Source: Marispirochaeta aestuarii
GTDB lineage: Bacteria; Spirochaetota; Spirochaetia; JC444; Marispirochaetaceae
DNA length: 64,000 nt
Direction: 5' to 3'
Assembly: GCF_002087085.1 (NCBI RefSeq)
Contig: NZ_MWQY01000007.1
Location: 62,001 to 126,000, forward strand
Position 1 is the stretch's first letter. Each line of letters starts with the position of its first letter. The position numbers and the translations under genes are program-made. Below the pieces are notes generated by a model. The model was not told where the DNA came from and did not search any database. It saw nothing but the letters and a program-made list of their open reading frames with translations. This document shows, piece after piece, positions 16,316-24,660 of this stretch.

Positions 16316-18304
16316 TCAGTCTTTACTGCCGGTCCGCTTTTTTGAAGCGGCTTTTTTAGATTGTAGCCCGCTTTTTCCGTTCCCGCCAGTACTCTGACGA
16401 ACGAATTTGGCGCTCCGGACCTCCTTGGCGGCCAGACGCACACCCCCGGCCTTGACGCCCTTGACGACAAAATCCTCAAGCGGAAAAGTCTCTTCCAGAA
16501 TCTTCATGCGCGGTTTGGGTTTATAACTGACCTGAACACCCACCTTCTCCTTCTGGGTGGTCAGTTTTATACCCAGGGCATCCTCAGGAATCAGGGTATA
16601 GCCCTTGTTCAGAATGTACTGTTCAATCCTGCAGCGTTTGATATAGGCATAGCGGGTGGCCTTATCAACATACAGGACAGTAAAGACCAGCTTGGCAAGG
16701 CGTTCCTTTTCCGCAAGAACGCAACACAGCATTCCTTTGTCAACAAAAAGACGCTCGGGAACATCGATTACCGAATAGGAGCCGTTCTTCCGTATAACCA
16801 GGACCCTGTCATAGGGGGAAACCTGGAACATTACCTTGCCGGTTTTAATTCCGTACCCCAGGTAGCCGGTATCCGGATCATAACGCAGGTCCAGGTCACG
16901 CTGAGCCGCCTCCCGGACATCGACCTTCTCGAAGGATTTTATCGTCGACAGCCTGGGATAGACAGAACCGTGGTCCTCAATAAGCCTGTCCAGGAAGCCC
17001 AGGGCATAGCCGGTCAGGTCCTTCAGATTGGCCCGTACCTCCTTGAGCCGGGCATCCAGCTCCTGGAGTTCCCTGCGGGCCTTTTCGATATCATACAGTG
17101 AGATACGGCGAATCGGGATTTTCAGGAGACGTTCAACGTCCTCGTCGGTCACCTCCCTGCGAATCTCGTCCTGAAAAGGTTCAAGCCCCGTGTGCACCGC
17201 CTTCATGACGCCGCTCTGGGTCTTTTTGTCCTCTATACGCTTGTAGATCCGTTCCTCGATAAAGATTCTCTCCAGGGTCCGGGCATGGATCTTGTCCCTG
17301 AGCCGCCCTTCTTCGATCTTCAGTTCCGCCTTCAAGACCTTGATGATGAACCCTGCATGAAACTCTATGATCTTTGAAATCGGTACCAGGACCGGCTTAT
17401 TGTCTATAATGACCAGGGAATTGACGGAGATGGAGGTTTCACAGTCGGTAAAGGCATAGAGGGCATCCAGTACCTCCTGGGTATGGACCCCACGGGCAAG
17501 TTTTATCTCGATCTCTACATTTTCCGCCGTATAATCGCTGATGCTGCCGATCTTGAGCTTGCCTTTCCGGGCGGCATTCTCCACCGAAGCGATCAGGGTA
17601 TCCGAAGTCGTCCCGAAGGGTAGCTCCCGCACCACGATACGCTTGGGATCCGAGGTGTCCAGCTTGGCCCTGACCAGGACCTTTCCCATTCCGTCCTGAT
17701 AGTCGGCCACATCTATAATCCCGCCGGTGGGAAAATCGGGATACAGGGTCATTTTCTCCCCCTTAAGGGCAGCTTTGAGAGCCTCCAGGACCTCGACAAA
17801 GTTATGGGGGAGGATCCTGGTGGACATACCCACCGCAATCCCTTCGGTCCCCTGAATCAGCACCACCGGAATCTTGGCGGGGAAAATCAGAGGCTCCCTG
17901 TTTCGGCCGTCGTAGGAATCGTCGTAATCGGTTATCTCGGGAAAATAGAGGACCTTTTTTGCAAGAGGCAGGAGCCGACACTCGATATATCGGGCCGCAG
18001 AGGCCGGATCCCCGGTATAGATGTTCCCGAAGTTCCCCTGTTTCTCGATAAAGAGGTCCTTGTTGGCCAGGACCACGAGGGCGGAGTAGATCGAGGCGTC
18101 CCCATGGGGATGGTACTTCATGCAGTGGCCAACGACATTTGCCACCTTGTGGAATTTACCGTCGTCCATCTCGAAAAGGGAGTGGAGAATCCGGCGCTGA
18201 ACCGGCTTGAAGCCATCCTCGATATTGGGAATAGCCCGGTCCTTGATAACGTAGGAGGCGTACTCCATAAAGTTGCTGTCGAAAAGCTTCTGTACGTAGG
18301 CCAT
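16316..18304 (-). CDS. parC: DNA topoisomerase IV subunit A
   Basis: A 662-residue DNA cleavage subunit of a type IIA topoisomerase that decatenates or relaxes DNA with ParE. The winged-helix 5Y-CAP region holds YHPHGDASIYSALV (64-77) and the catalytic Arg105-Tyr106 in AARYIECRL. The coiled-coil tower and GyrA-like core reach about residue 480; the C-terminal beta-pinwheel is short, as in ParC and not GyrA, and lacks a GyrA box. It starts with TAATG overlapping the parE stop. The divergent AARYIECRL (GyrA has AAMRYTEVRL) fits the spirochaete/Bacteroidetes ParC branch. Confidence 0.93.
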   Translation of the reverse strand: MAYVQKLFDSNFMEYASYVIKDRAIPNIEDGFKPVQRRILHSLFEMDDGKFHKVANVVGHCMKYHPHGDASIYSALVVLANKDLFIEKQGNFGNIYTGDPASAARYIECRLLPLAKKVLYFPEITDYDDSYDGRNREPLIFPAKIPVVLIQGTEGIAVGMSTRILPHNFVEVLEALKAALKGEKMTLYPDFPTGGIIDVADYQDGMGKVLVRAKLDTSDPKRIVVRELPFGTTSDTLIASVENAARKGKLKIGSISDYTAENVEIEIKLARGVHTQEVLDALYAFTDCETSISVNSLVIIDNKPVLVPISKIIEFHAGFIIKVLKAELKIEEGRLRDKIHARTLERIFIEERIYKRIEDKKTQSGVMKAVHTGLEPFQDEIRREVTDEDVERLLKIPIRRISLYDIEKARRELQELDARLKEVRANLKDLTGYALGFLDRLIEDHGSVYPRLSTIKSFEKVDVREAAQRDLDLRYDPDTGYLGYGIKTGKVMFQVSPYDRVLVIRKNGSYSVIDVPERLFVDKGMLCCVLAEKERLAKLVFTVLYVDKATRYAYIKRCRIEQYILNKGYTLIPEDALGIKLTTQKEKVGVQVSYKPKPRMKILEETFPLEDFVVKGVKAGGVRLAAKEVRSAKFVRQSTGGNGKSGLQSKKAASKKRTGSKD

Positions 18305-20115
18305 TAAATCAGGTTCTCCATTATATAATCCCGGCGCTCGGGGGTATTCTTACCCATAAAGAATCCCAGGGTATTGTTGATGTTTTTCAGGGATTTGATA
18401 TTGACCTTGACCAGGCGTATATCCGGCCCGATGAACTGCCCGAACTCCTTCGGAGAGATCTCTCCAAGCCCCTTGAAGCGGGTAACCTCGGGGGAACTTA
18501 TCTGCTGCAGCGCCTCTTCCTTCTCCCTGGGGGAGTAGCAGTAGCGGGTCTCCTTCTTGTTGCGCACCCGGAACAGGGGAGTCTCCAGGATATAGACCCT
18601 TTCGGAGACCACAAGCTCCTCAAAGAAGGTCAGAAAAAAGGTCATCAGCAGGTTGCGGATATGAAAACCGTCATGGTCGGCATCGGTGGCTATTACAACC
18701 CGGCCGTACCGCAGCCCCTCGATTCCGTTCTCTATTCCCAGGGCCATCATCATGTTGTAGAGCTCTTCGTTTTTATAGATGTCAGCGCGCTTGCGGGAGT
18801 ACATGTTCTGACACTTGCCACGAAGGGAGAATATGGCCTGGGTATAGGGGTCACGACTGGATACCATGGAGCCTGACGCGGAGGCCCCTTCGGTAATAAA
18901 GAGGGTCGACTCATCCCCCTTTTTGTCTCCCAGGTGATACTTGCTGTCCTTGAGGTTGGGGATCTTCAGGGCGATCTTTTTCGCTGCCTCCTTGGCCTCT
19001 TTCTTGACCGCATTCAGTTCCTTGCGGAGCTTCTCGTTGGAGACGATCTTCTCTTCCAGTCGCTTGGAGGCGGAATTGTTCTTGTGCAGGAAGTCCACCA
19101 CCCCGGATTTTACCTCACCGACGATCCATCCGCGGATTTCCGTATTCCCCAGCTTGTTTTTTGTCTGGCTTTCAAAGATGGGATTGGTCAGCTTGACGGC
19201 TATGGCTCCGGCGATACCGTCCCGGACATCCACGCCGGAGTAGTTCTTCTTATAGAACTCGTTGACCCCTTTCAGGATCCCCTCCCGGAAGGCGCTCTGA
19301 TGGGTACCTCCGTCGGAGGTGAACTGCCCGTTGACGAAGGAAAAGTAGGTTTCCCCGTAGTTCTGGGTATGGGTAAAAGCGAACTCGATGCGGTCTCCCT
19401 TGAAGTAGGCCTCGTCATAGATTCTGTCCTCCCCCACCTCGGCATTCAGGAGATCCTTGAGACCATTGGCGGAATAGAACTTCTGCCCGTTCAGAACCAG
19501 GGTAAGTCCCGAGTTCAGGCAGGCGTAATTCCAGAAGCGCTGCTCAATGTATTCCTGGTTAAAGGCGTATTCCCCAAAAATTTCCGAATCGGGAACAAAC
19601 TCAACCAGGGTGCCGTTCTTCTCAGTGCTCTTTCCCTCCTTGCTGTCCAGCAGGGAACCCCGGGAGAAGGAAGCCTGAAAATACCTGCCCTCACGAAAAC
19701 TGGTAACGGTAAAGCTGGAAGAGAGGGCATTGACCGCCTTGGTTCCCACTCCGTTTAATCCTACGGAGAACTGAAACACCTCGTCGTTATATTTTGCCCC
19801 CGTATTGATGACGGATACACAGTCTATAACCTTGCCCAGAGGAATACCCCGTCCGTAATCCCGTACAGTGACCGTGTCTTTCTTGAGGGACATCTCGACA
19901 CGACTGCCATGGCCCATGATGTATTCGTCGATGGCGTTATCCACAACCTCCTTGATGAGGATGTAGATACCGTCGTCCATATTGGAACCGTCTCCCAGCC
20001 GCCCGATATACATACCCGTTCTGAGACGTATATGCTCGAGGGAACTGAGGGTTTTTATCTTGCTTTCGTCGTAGACGGCCTGCTTCTTTTCTGTCTGTAC
20101 TGCCTGTTTTGCCAT
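18304..20115 (-). CDS. parE: DNA topoisomerase IV subunit B
   Basis: A 603-residue ATPase subunit. The GHKL domain has E56-VVDNAIDE and DYGRGIP; the transducer has GGTHQSAFREG (269-279). The TOPRIM domain has Glu409 in TEGASASG, where gyrase has EGDSAGG, and the DxDxD metal triad at 478-482 in TDADHD. The EGASASG form is the one I associate with ParE of Bacteroidetes and spirochaetes. It heads the operon with parC and a large unknown gene. Its promoter lies about 40 bp upstream, just below a large tandem repeat array. Confidence 0.93.
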   Translation of the reverse strand: MAKQAVQTEKKQAVYDESKIKTLSSLEHIRLRTGMYIGRLGDGSNMDDGIYILIKEVVDNAIDEYIMGHGSRVEMSLKKDTVTVRDYGRGIPLGKVIDCVSVINTGAKYNDEVFQFSVGLNGVGTKAVNALSSSFTVTSFREGRYFQASFSRGSLLDSKEGKSTEKNGTLVEFVPDSEIFGEYAFNQEYIEQRFWNYACLNSGLTLVLNGQKFYSANGLKDLLNAEVGEDRIYDEAYFKGDRIEFAFTHTQNYGETYFSFVNGQFTSDGGTHQSAFREGILKGVNEFYKKNYSGVDVRDGIAGAIAVKLTNPIFESQTKNKLGNTEIRGWIVGEVKSGVVDFLHKNNSASKRLEEKIVSNEKLRKELNAVKKEAKEAAKKIALKIPNLKDSKYHLGDKKGDESTLFITEGASASGSMVSSRDPYTQAIFSLRGKCQNMYSRKRADIYKNEELYNMMMALGIENGIEGLRYGRVVIATDADHDGFHIRNLLMTFFLTFFEELVVSERVYILETPLFRVRNKKETRYCYSPREKEEALQQISSPEVTRFKGLGEISPKEFGQFIGPDIRLVKVNIKSLKNINNTLGFFMGKNTPERRDYIMENLI

Positions 20116-20155
20116 GTGGGTCCGTAAAACTCGTTGATCTGCTTGAATTTAGACC

Positions 20156-20183
20156 ATAGTATCAGAAAAACACGAGGCTTCAA
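20156..20183 (-). promoter_or_regulatory. Promoter of the parE-parC operon
   Basis: Minus strand TTGAAG (20178-20183), 16-bp spacer, TACTAT (20156-20161). Predicted leader about 34 nt. Confidence 0.5.
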
Positions 20184-20261
20184 AGGGGAATTTTACACCC
20201 TCAAAAGCAGAGCAGTCACCATGAGCAGATCAGGCCTTTATTCAGGCATCCCGTTTTAAAC

Positions 20262-20940
20262 CTCTGCGTCCTCTGCGCGGCCCCTCCTCAACCATCCAGC
20301 TCCACACCGTGATACCGCATCCCCACCACTACCTCTGCGTCCTCCGCGCGGTCCTTACCCCGACCATCCAGCTCCACACCGTGATACCGCATCCCCGCCA
20401 CTACCTCTGCGTCCTCTGCGCGGCCCCTCCCCCAACCATCCAGCCATCAACGCAATACCGCACTTCCTCTTCCCAGACTCTGCGTCCTCCGCGCGGTTCC
20501 TCCACGACCATCCAGCTCCCCACCGTGATACTGCATCCCCGCCACTACCTCTGCGTCCTCTGCGCGGTCCCTCCACGACCATCCAGCTCCCCACCGCAAT
20601 ACCGCTTTCCCGCCACTACCTCTGCGTCCTCTGCGCGGCCCCTCCCCCAACCATCCAGCCATCAACGCAATACCGCACTTCCTCTTCCCAGACTCTGCGT
20701 CCTCCGCGCGGTTCCTCCACGACCATCCAGCTCCCCACCGTGATACTGCATCCCCGCCACTGCCTCTGCGTCCTCTGCGCGGTCCCTCCCCGACCATCCA
20801 GCTCCCCACCGTGATACCGCATCCCCGCCACTACCTCTGCGTCCTCTGCGCGGTCCTTACCCCGACCATCCAGCCATCAACGCAATACCGCACTTCCTCT
20901 TCCCAGACTCTGCGTCCTCCGCGCGGTCCCTCCCAGAGTG
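20262..20940. repeat. Tandem array of nine 71-73-bp units in A-A-B trimers
   Basis: Units start at 20262, 20333, 20405, 20478, 20549, 20620, 20693, 20764 and 20835, with a partial unit from 20908. Each begins CTCTGCGTCCTCTGCGCGG or a close variant, followed by an ACCATCCAGC core. Type A (71-72 bp) continues CTCCCCACCGTGATACCGCA; type B (73 bp) continues CATCAACGCAATACCGCACT. The order is A A B, A A B, A A B, so a trimer of 215-216 bp is itself repeated three times. The B units at 20405 and 20620 are identical over 73 bp. The plus strand is C/T-rich. It sits between the tkt terminator and the parE promoter. Open frames through it on both strands are a by-product of composition. Confidence 0.9.
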
Positions 20941-20972
20941 CCCCTGATACATCCCACTGAACCCCTCAGCAT

Positions 20973-21013
20973 AAAAAAACCGCAGGCAGGAACTCATACA
21001 TCCCCGCCCGCGG
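20973..21013 (-). terminator. Intrinsic terminator of transketolase gene
   Basis: Minus strand CCGCGGGCGGG pairs with CCTGCCTGCGG (11 bp, two G-U pairs) around an 11-12-nt loop, followed by seven T residues. It is 31 nt past the tkt stop. Confidence 0.88.
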
Positions 21014-21043
21014 CCTTATATAAACGCTATTGAACGCTTTACT

Positions 21044-23005
21044 TTACAGCAGCTTTGCCAGGTTCTCCGGAACAAAGCCGAAATGCTTTTCCACGTCTCC
21101 TGCGGGTCCGGACTCACCAAAGGACTTCATACAGAGCACAGAATCCGCGTCGCTGGCAATTCCTTCCCAACCGTTGACAATCCCCGTCTCAGCCACGACG
21201 GTCTTTACGCCTTCCGGCAGAATGGACTTACGGAAAGCCGCATCCTGCTTAAGAAAGGTCTCCCGGGAAGGCATGGAAACCACCCGTACCTTTTTGCCGG
21301 ACATATCCGCAGCTTTCAGTGCCAGATTGACCTCGGAACCCGTTGCAACCAGCACCACGTCGGGCATACCGTCGACCTCTTTGACTATGTAGGCCCCTTT
21401 GCGCATGGTTTTCTGCCAGTCCTTGTCCGCCTTCTCGTAAACGCTCAGGTTCTGCCGGGTCAAAGCAAGGGCCACCGGTCCGTCGGTCTTTTCCAGAGCC
21501 ATCTCCCAGGCAACGTTGGTCTCCTCACCGTCTCCGGGTCGCAGGACGGTCATGCCGGGAATAATCCTCAGGGACTCCAGGTGCTCCACCGGCTGATGAG
21601 TAGGCCCGTCCTCGCCCACGTAGATGGAGTCGTGGGTAAACACATAGGTAACCGGCAGCTTCATCAGGTTCGCCAGCCGTACCGGGGGCCGCATGTAGTC
21701 GGCAAATACCAGGAAGGTGGCGCAGAAGGTACGCAGACCTCCGTGAAGGGCAATACCGTTGGCAATGCCCCCCATGGCATGTTCCCGGACACCGAAACGC
21801 AGGGTTCTGCCGGAGCGGTTCTCCCGGCTGTAATCCCCTTGTCCAAGGCCGGTCTTGTTGGAAGGCTCAAGGTCCGCCGAACCGCCCATAAAATTACCCA
21901 GGGCTGCGGCAATCGCCTTCATGGCGGAACCCGATGCACTCCGGGTTGCCGCTGAATCACCCACCTTGTACTCAGGCCACTTGATACCCGAAAGGTCGGG
22001 AATCCCGGCCATCCACTGATCCCACTCCTTCTTCAGCTCCGGGTTTGCCTTCGCCCAGGCGTCAAAAACAGCCTGCCATTCATCCTGGGCGGCCTGAAAA
22101 TCAGCCTTTTTGCCCTTGAAGTATTCAACGGCCTTCGGAGCAATGTAGAATTCAGCATCCTCAGGAATTCCCAGGTTTTTCCGGGTAGCTTTCACCTCAT
22201 CCGTCCCCAGGGGTGCGCCGTGAACATCATGGCTGCCCGCCTTGTTGGGCGACCCTTTACCGATTACCGACTTCAGGATAATCAGGCTGGGCTTTCCGCC
22301 CTCGGCCTTCGCCTTCTCAATCAGCCCGGCCATCCCCGCAAAATCGTACATGTCACCTTCCAGGACCTGCCAGTTGTAGGCCCGGTAGCGATCGGCGACG
22401 CTCTCGGTAAAGGTAATGTCGGTATTCCCCTCTATGCTGATCTTGTTGGAGTCGTAAAAAACGATCAGCCTGCCCAGTCCCAGGTGTCCCGCCAGGGAAG
22501 CCGCCTCGGAGGTGATCCCCTCCATCATGCAGCCGTCTCCGGACAGGGCGTAGGTGTAATGGTCCACCACTTTGTGTTCAGAGGTATTGAACTTCGCAGC
22601 CAGCATGGACTCCGCAATCGCCATTCCCACGGCATTGGAGAATCCAGCTCCCAGGGGACCCGTGGTAGTCTCGACCCCGTCGGTCCAGCCGTACTCCGGG
22701 TGTCCCGGGGTTTTCGAACCGAGCTGCCGGAACTTCTTCAGCTCCTCCAGAGGCAGCTTGTAGCCCGACAGATGCAGCAGGCTGTAGAGAAACATCGAGC
22801 CGTGGCCCGCGGAAAGAACAAAACGATCCCGGTCAAACCACCCGGAATCAGCGGGATTGTGCTTTAAAACTTCGCCGTACAGCAGTGCCCCGAGCTCCGC
22901 GCAGCCCATGGGAAGCCCCGGATGCCCGGAGTTCGCCTTCTGGACACCGTCCATCGACAGGGCGCGTACGCTCAATGCAACGGCCTTCAGGGAATCAATA
23001 TGCAT
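21044..23005 (-). CDS. tkt: Transketolase
   Basis: A 653-residue thiamine-diphosphate enzyme of the non-oxidative pentose phosphate pathway, moving two-carbon units between sugar phosphates. It has the full three-domain layout: N-terminal TPP-binding domain with HPGLPMGCAELG and the GDGCMMEG-x-N type motif (GDGCMME ... DSNKISIEG), a pyrimidine-binding domain with RFGVREHAMGGIANGIALHGG and THDSIYVGEDGPTHQP, and a C-terminal domain ending FGFVPENLAKLL. The ATG at 23005 follows CGGAGGT by 6 nt; an in-frame start at 23038 lacks support. It is transcribed away from thioredoxin and has its own terminator. Confidence 0.96.
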   Translation of the reverse strand: MHIDSLKAVALSVRALSMDGVQKANSGHPGLPMGCAELGALLYGEVLKHNPADSGWFDRDRFVLSAGHGSMFLYSLLHLSGYKLPLEELKKFRQLGSKTPGHPEYGWTDGVETTTGPLGAGFSNAVGMAIAESMLAAKFNTSEHKVVDHYTYALSGDGCMMEGITSEAASLAGHLGLGRLIVFYDSNKISIEGNTDITFTESVADRYRAYNWQVLEGDMYDFAGMAGLIEKAKAEGGKPSLIILKSVIGKGSPNKAGSHDVHGAPLGTDEVKATRKNLGIPEDAEFYIAPKAVEYFKGKKADFQAAQDEWQAVFDAWAKANPELKKEWDQWMAGIPDLSGIKWPEYKVGDSAATRSASGSAMKAIAAALGNFMGGSADLEPSNKTGLGQGDYSRENRSGRTLRFGVREHAMGGIANGIALHGGLRTFCATFLVFADYMRPPVRLANLMKLPVTYVFTHDSIYVGEDGPTHQPVEHLESLRIIPGMTVLRPGDGEETNVAWEMALEKTDGPVALALTRQNLSVYEKADKDWQKTMRKGAYIVKEVDGMPDVVLVATGSEVNLALKAADMSGKKVRVVSMPSRETFLKQDAAFRKSILPEGVKTVVAETGIVNGWEGIASDADSVLCMKSFGESGPAGDVEKHFGFVPENLAKLL

Positions 23006-23116
23006 AAATTTACCTCCGAAATTTTGAATACTCAGCATATATTGTTATACTCTAAATGAACGAAGAGTTGAAGGCCCGTCATAAAATCCCACATATACAG
23101 ATGTACCGCCAAGGTA

Positions 23117-23145
23117 TTGACTTATTCGTATATAGTGATTATTAT
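23117..23145 (+). promoter_or_regulatory. Promoter of trxA
   Basis: TTGACT (23117-23122), 17-bp spacer, TATTAT (23140-23145). The leader of about 25 nt carries AAGGAGA before the ATG. Confidence 0.7.
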
Positions 23146-23176
23146 ATGTTTGTAAGCACAAGCAAGGAGAGTTACA

Positions 23177-23533
23177 ATGCCCGTACAACTTACCAAAGAG
23201 ACATTCCTCGAAAAGGTTTTTAATTATGAAGAAAACAAAGAATGGAAGTTCGAAGGCGACAAGCCCGCAATAATCGACTTCTACGCCGACTGGTGCGGTC
23301 CCTGCAAGATGGTCGCCCCCATCATGGAGGAACTTGCCCAGGAATACGACGGCAAAATCGACGTTTACAAAATCAACACCGACGAGCAGCAGGAGCTGGC
23401 AGGGGCTTTCGGCATCCAGAGCATCCCCAGCATCCTCTTTATCCCCGTGGACGAACAGCCCCAGATGGCCGCCGGTGCACTCCCCAAGGAGACCTTCAAA
23501 AAGGTCATCAGCGACGTCCTCAAGGTAGAATAG
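23177..23533 (+). CDS. trxA: Thioredoxin
   Basis: A 118-residue thioredoxin. The active site is W39-C40-GPC43-K in DFYADWCGPCKM, and the cis-proline loop is IQSIPSILF. The N-terminus is about ten residues longer than E. coli thioredoxin (FNYEENKEWKFEGDKP). No signal peptide, so cytoplasmic, where it supplies electrons to reductases and peroxidases. AAGGAGA lies 6 nt before the ATG. It stands divergent from tkt and upstream of nfnAB, each with its own promoter. Confidence 0.96.
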   Translation: MPVQLTKETFLEKVFNYEENKEWKFEGDKPAIIDFYADWCGPCKMVAPIMEELAQEYDGKIDVYKINTDEQQELAGAFGIQSIPSILFIPVDEQPQMAAGALPKETFKKVISDVLKVE

Positions 23534-23547
23534 ACAGTCTCTATTTT

Positions 23548-23677
23548 CCGGCGCGTTTCCCGGCTTTCCGGGACTCCGCCGGGTCCCTGCCGCGCCTGCC
23601 TCTGCGCACAGAGTCAGGCACGGCCCGGCTCCGGTCGACCACTCAAAAATCGTGGTCGACCGCCCTTTTTCAGGGCG
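23548..23677. repeat. Cluster of four inverted repeats after trxA
   Basis: The 130 bp hold (1) CCGGCG/CGCCGG (23548-23553 with 23577-23582) enclosing CCCGG/CCGGG; (2) GCCTG-CTCTG/CAGAG-CAGGC with a 4-nt loop (23594-23619); (3) a perfect 11-bp stem CGGTCGACCAC/GTGGTCGACCG (23632-23662, 9-nt loop); (4) CGCCC/GGGCG (23661-23677). Stem 3 followed after GCCC by TTTTT may terminate trxA. The remainder looks like a structured RNA or a hairpin-type interspersed element. CCGGCGCGTTT occurs again at about 23690. Confidence 0.65.
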
Positions 23678-23738
23678 TCCCTCCAATCCGGCGCGTTTGT
23701 GTATCCCCAGCCGGCAGGATTCAACTCTTTAATTCTAC

Positions 23739-23767
23739 TTGATTTTATTAAGTATCTATTCAATAAT
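23739..23767 (+). promoter_or_regulatory. Promoter of nfnAB
   Basis: TTGATT (23739-23744), 17-bp spacer, AATAAT (23762-23767). The leader is about 25 nt with CGAGGAA before the ATG. Confidence 0.55.
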
Positions 23768-23799
23768 GGAATACCCAAATACGATTTCGAGGAACCCCC

Positions 23800-24660
23800 A
23801 TGAAAAAGATACTTGCCAAAGAGCAGCTGTCCGAGGAAGTCTTTCGGATGAAGTTCGAAGCCCCCCACATTGCACGGGAACGCAAGGCTGGTCAGTTCAT
23901 CATTATTCAGCTCGACTCGGAGTTCGGCGAACGCATTCCCCTTACCATCGCCGATGCAGACCCGGACGAGGGCAGCGTAACCATAATCTTTCAGACCGTT
24001 GGACGCACCACCCATCTTCTGGCGGACCTCGAAGTCGGAGATCATATAGCAAACGTACTGGGACCCCTGGGGCACCCCACCCATATCGATAACTTCGGCA
24101 CCGTCGTCTGCGTGGGCGGCGGTATCGGCGTCGCTCCCATGCATCCCATTGCCCAGGCCCTGAAGGCTGCTGGCAACAGGGTTATCATCATCATGGGTGC
24201 CAGAAACAGGGACCTCATCATAATGGAAGATGAGATGAAAAAGATCGCCGATGAGCTGATCATCTGTACCGACGACGGCAGCTACGGCCGCAAGGACCTT
24301 GTTACCGTCCCCCTGAAGGAAATCTGCGAACGGGATCCGAAACCCGACATGGCTGTGGCCATCGGTCCTCCCATCATGATGAAATTCTGCGCCGAAACCA
24401 CCCGGCCCTATGAAGTCCACACCGTAGTCAGCCTGAACACCATCATGGTGGACGGCACCGGAATGTGCGGCGGCTGCCGGGTAACCGTCGGAGGGGAGAC
24501 CAAGTTCGTCTGCGTCGACGGCCCCGAGTTCGACGGACACAAGGTCGACTTCGACAACATGATGCTCCGACTGGGCTCCTACAAGGAGCAGGAAACCCTG
24601 GATCACGAACAGTGTCACCTGGAAATGGAAATCAAGGAACGAGGACTGGACAAGGAATGA
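23800..24660 (+). CDS. nfnA: NfnA-type FAD/[2Fe-2S] subunit of ferredoxin:NADP oxidoreductase
   Basis: A 286-residue ferredoxin-NADP-reductase-like protein. An N-terminal FAD domain (1-100, with IPLTIADADP and TVGRTTHLLADL), a nucleotide-binding domain starting VCVGGGIGVAPMHPIAQALK (104-123), and a C-terminal [2Fe-2S] site with GTGMCGGCRV and FVCVDGPEFDGH. With NfnB it should form the electron-bifurcating NADH-dependent reduced ferredoxin:NADP oxidoreductase, making NADPH from reduced ferredoxin and NADH in the cytoplasm. The family is also annotated as sulfide dehydrogenase or as a glutamate synthase partner; the fused gene order NfnA-NfnB and lack of a large GltB favour Nfn. Its stop overlaps the nfnB start (ATGA). 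Confidence 0.88.
   Translation: MKKILAKEQLSEEVFRMKFEAPHIARERKAGQFIIIQLDSEFGERIPLTIADADPDEGSVTIIFQTVGRTTHLLADLEVGDHIANVLGPLGHPTHIDNFGTVVCVGGGIGVAPMHPIAQALKAAGNRVIIIMGARNRDLIIMEDEMKKIADELIICTDDGSYGRKDLVTVPLKEICERDPKPDMAVAIGPPIMMKFCAETTRPYEVHTVVSLNTIMVDGTGMCGGCRVTVGGETKFVCVDGPEFDGHKVDFDNMMLRLGSYKEQETLDHEQCHLEMEIKERGLDKE

Noticed and set aside
20309-20831. Open frames on both strands inside the tandem array
   Set aside because: They are low-complexity (GRRGSGGD-type) translations of the repeat, without ribosome sites, and exist because the repeat is poor in stop codons.
20262-20940. Array considered as a CRISPR
   Set aside because: Units are contiguous 71-73-bp repeats with no unique spacers, and no cas genes are nearby.
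24465-24656. Long in-frame extension of NfnB
   Set aside because: It overlaps the [2Fe-2S] end of nfnA; the ATGA overlap at 24657 is a normal coupled start.
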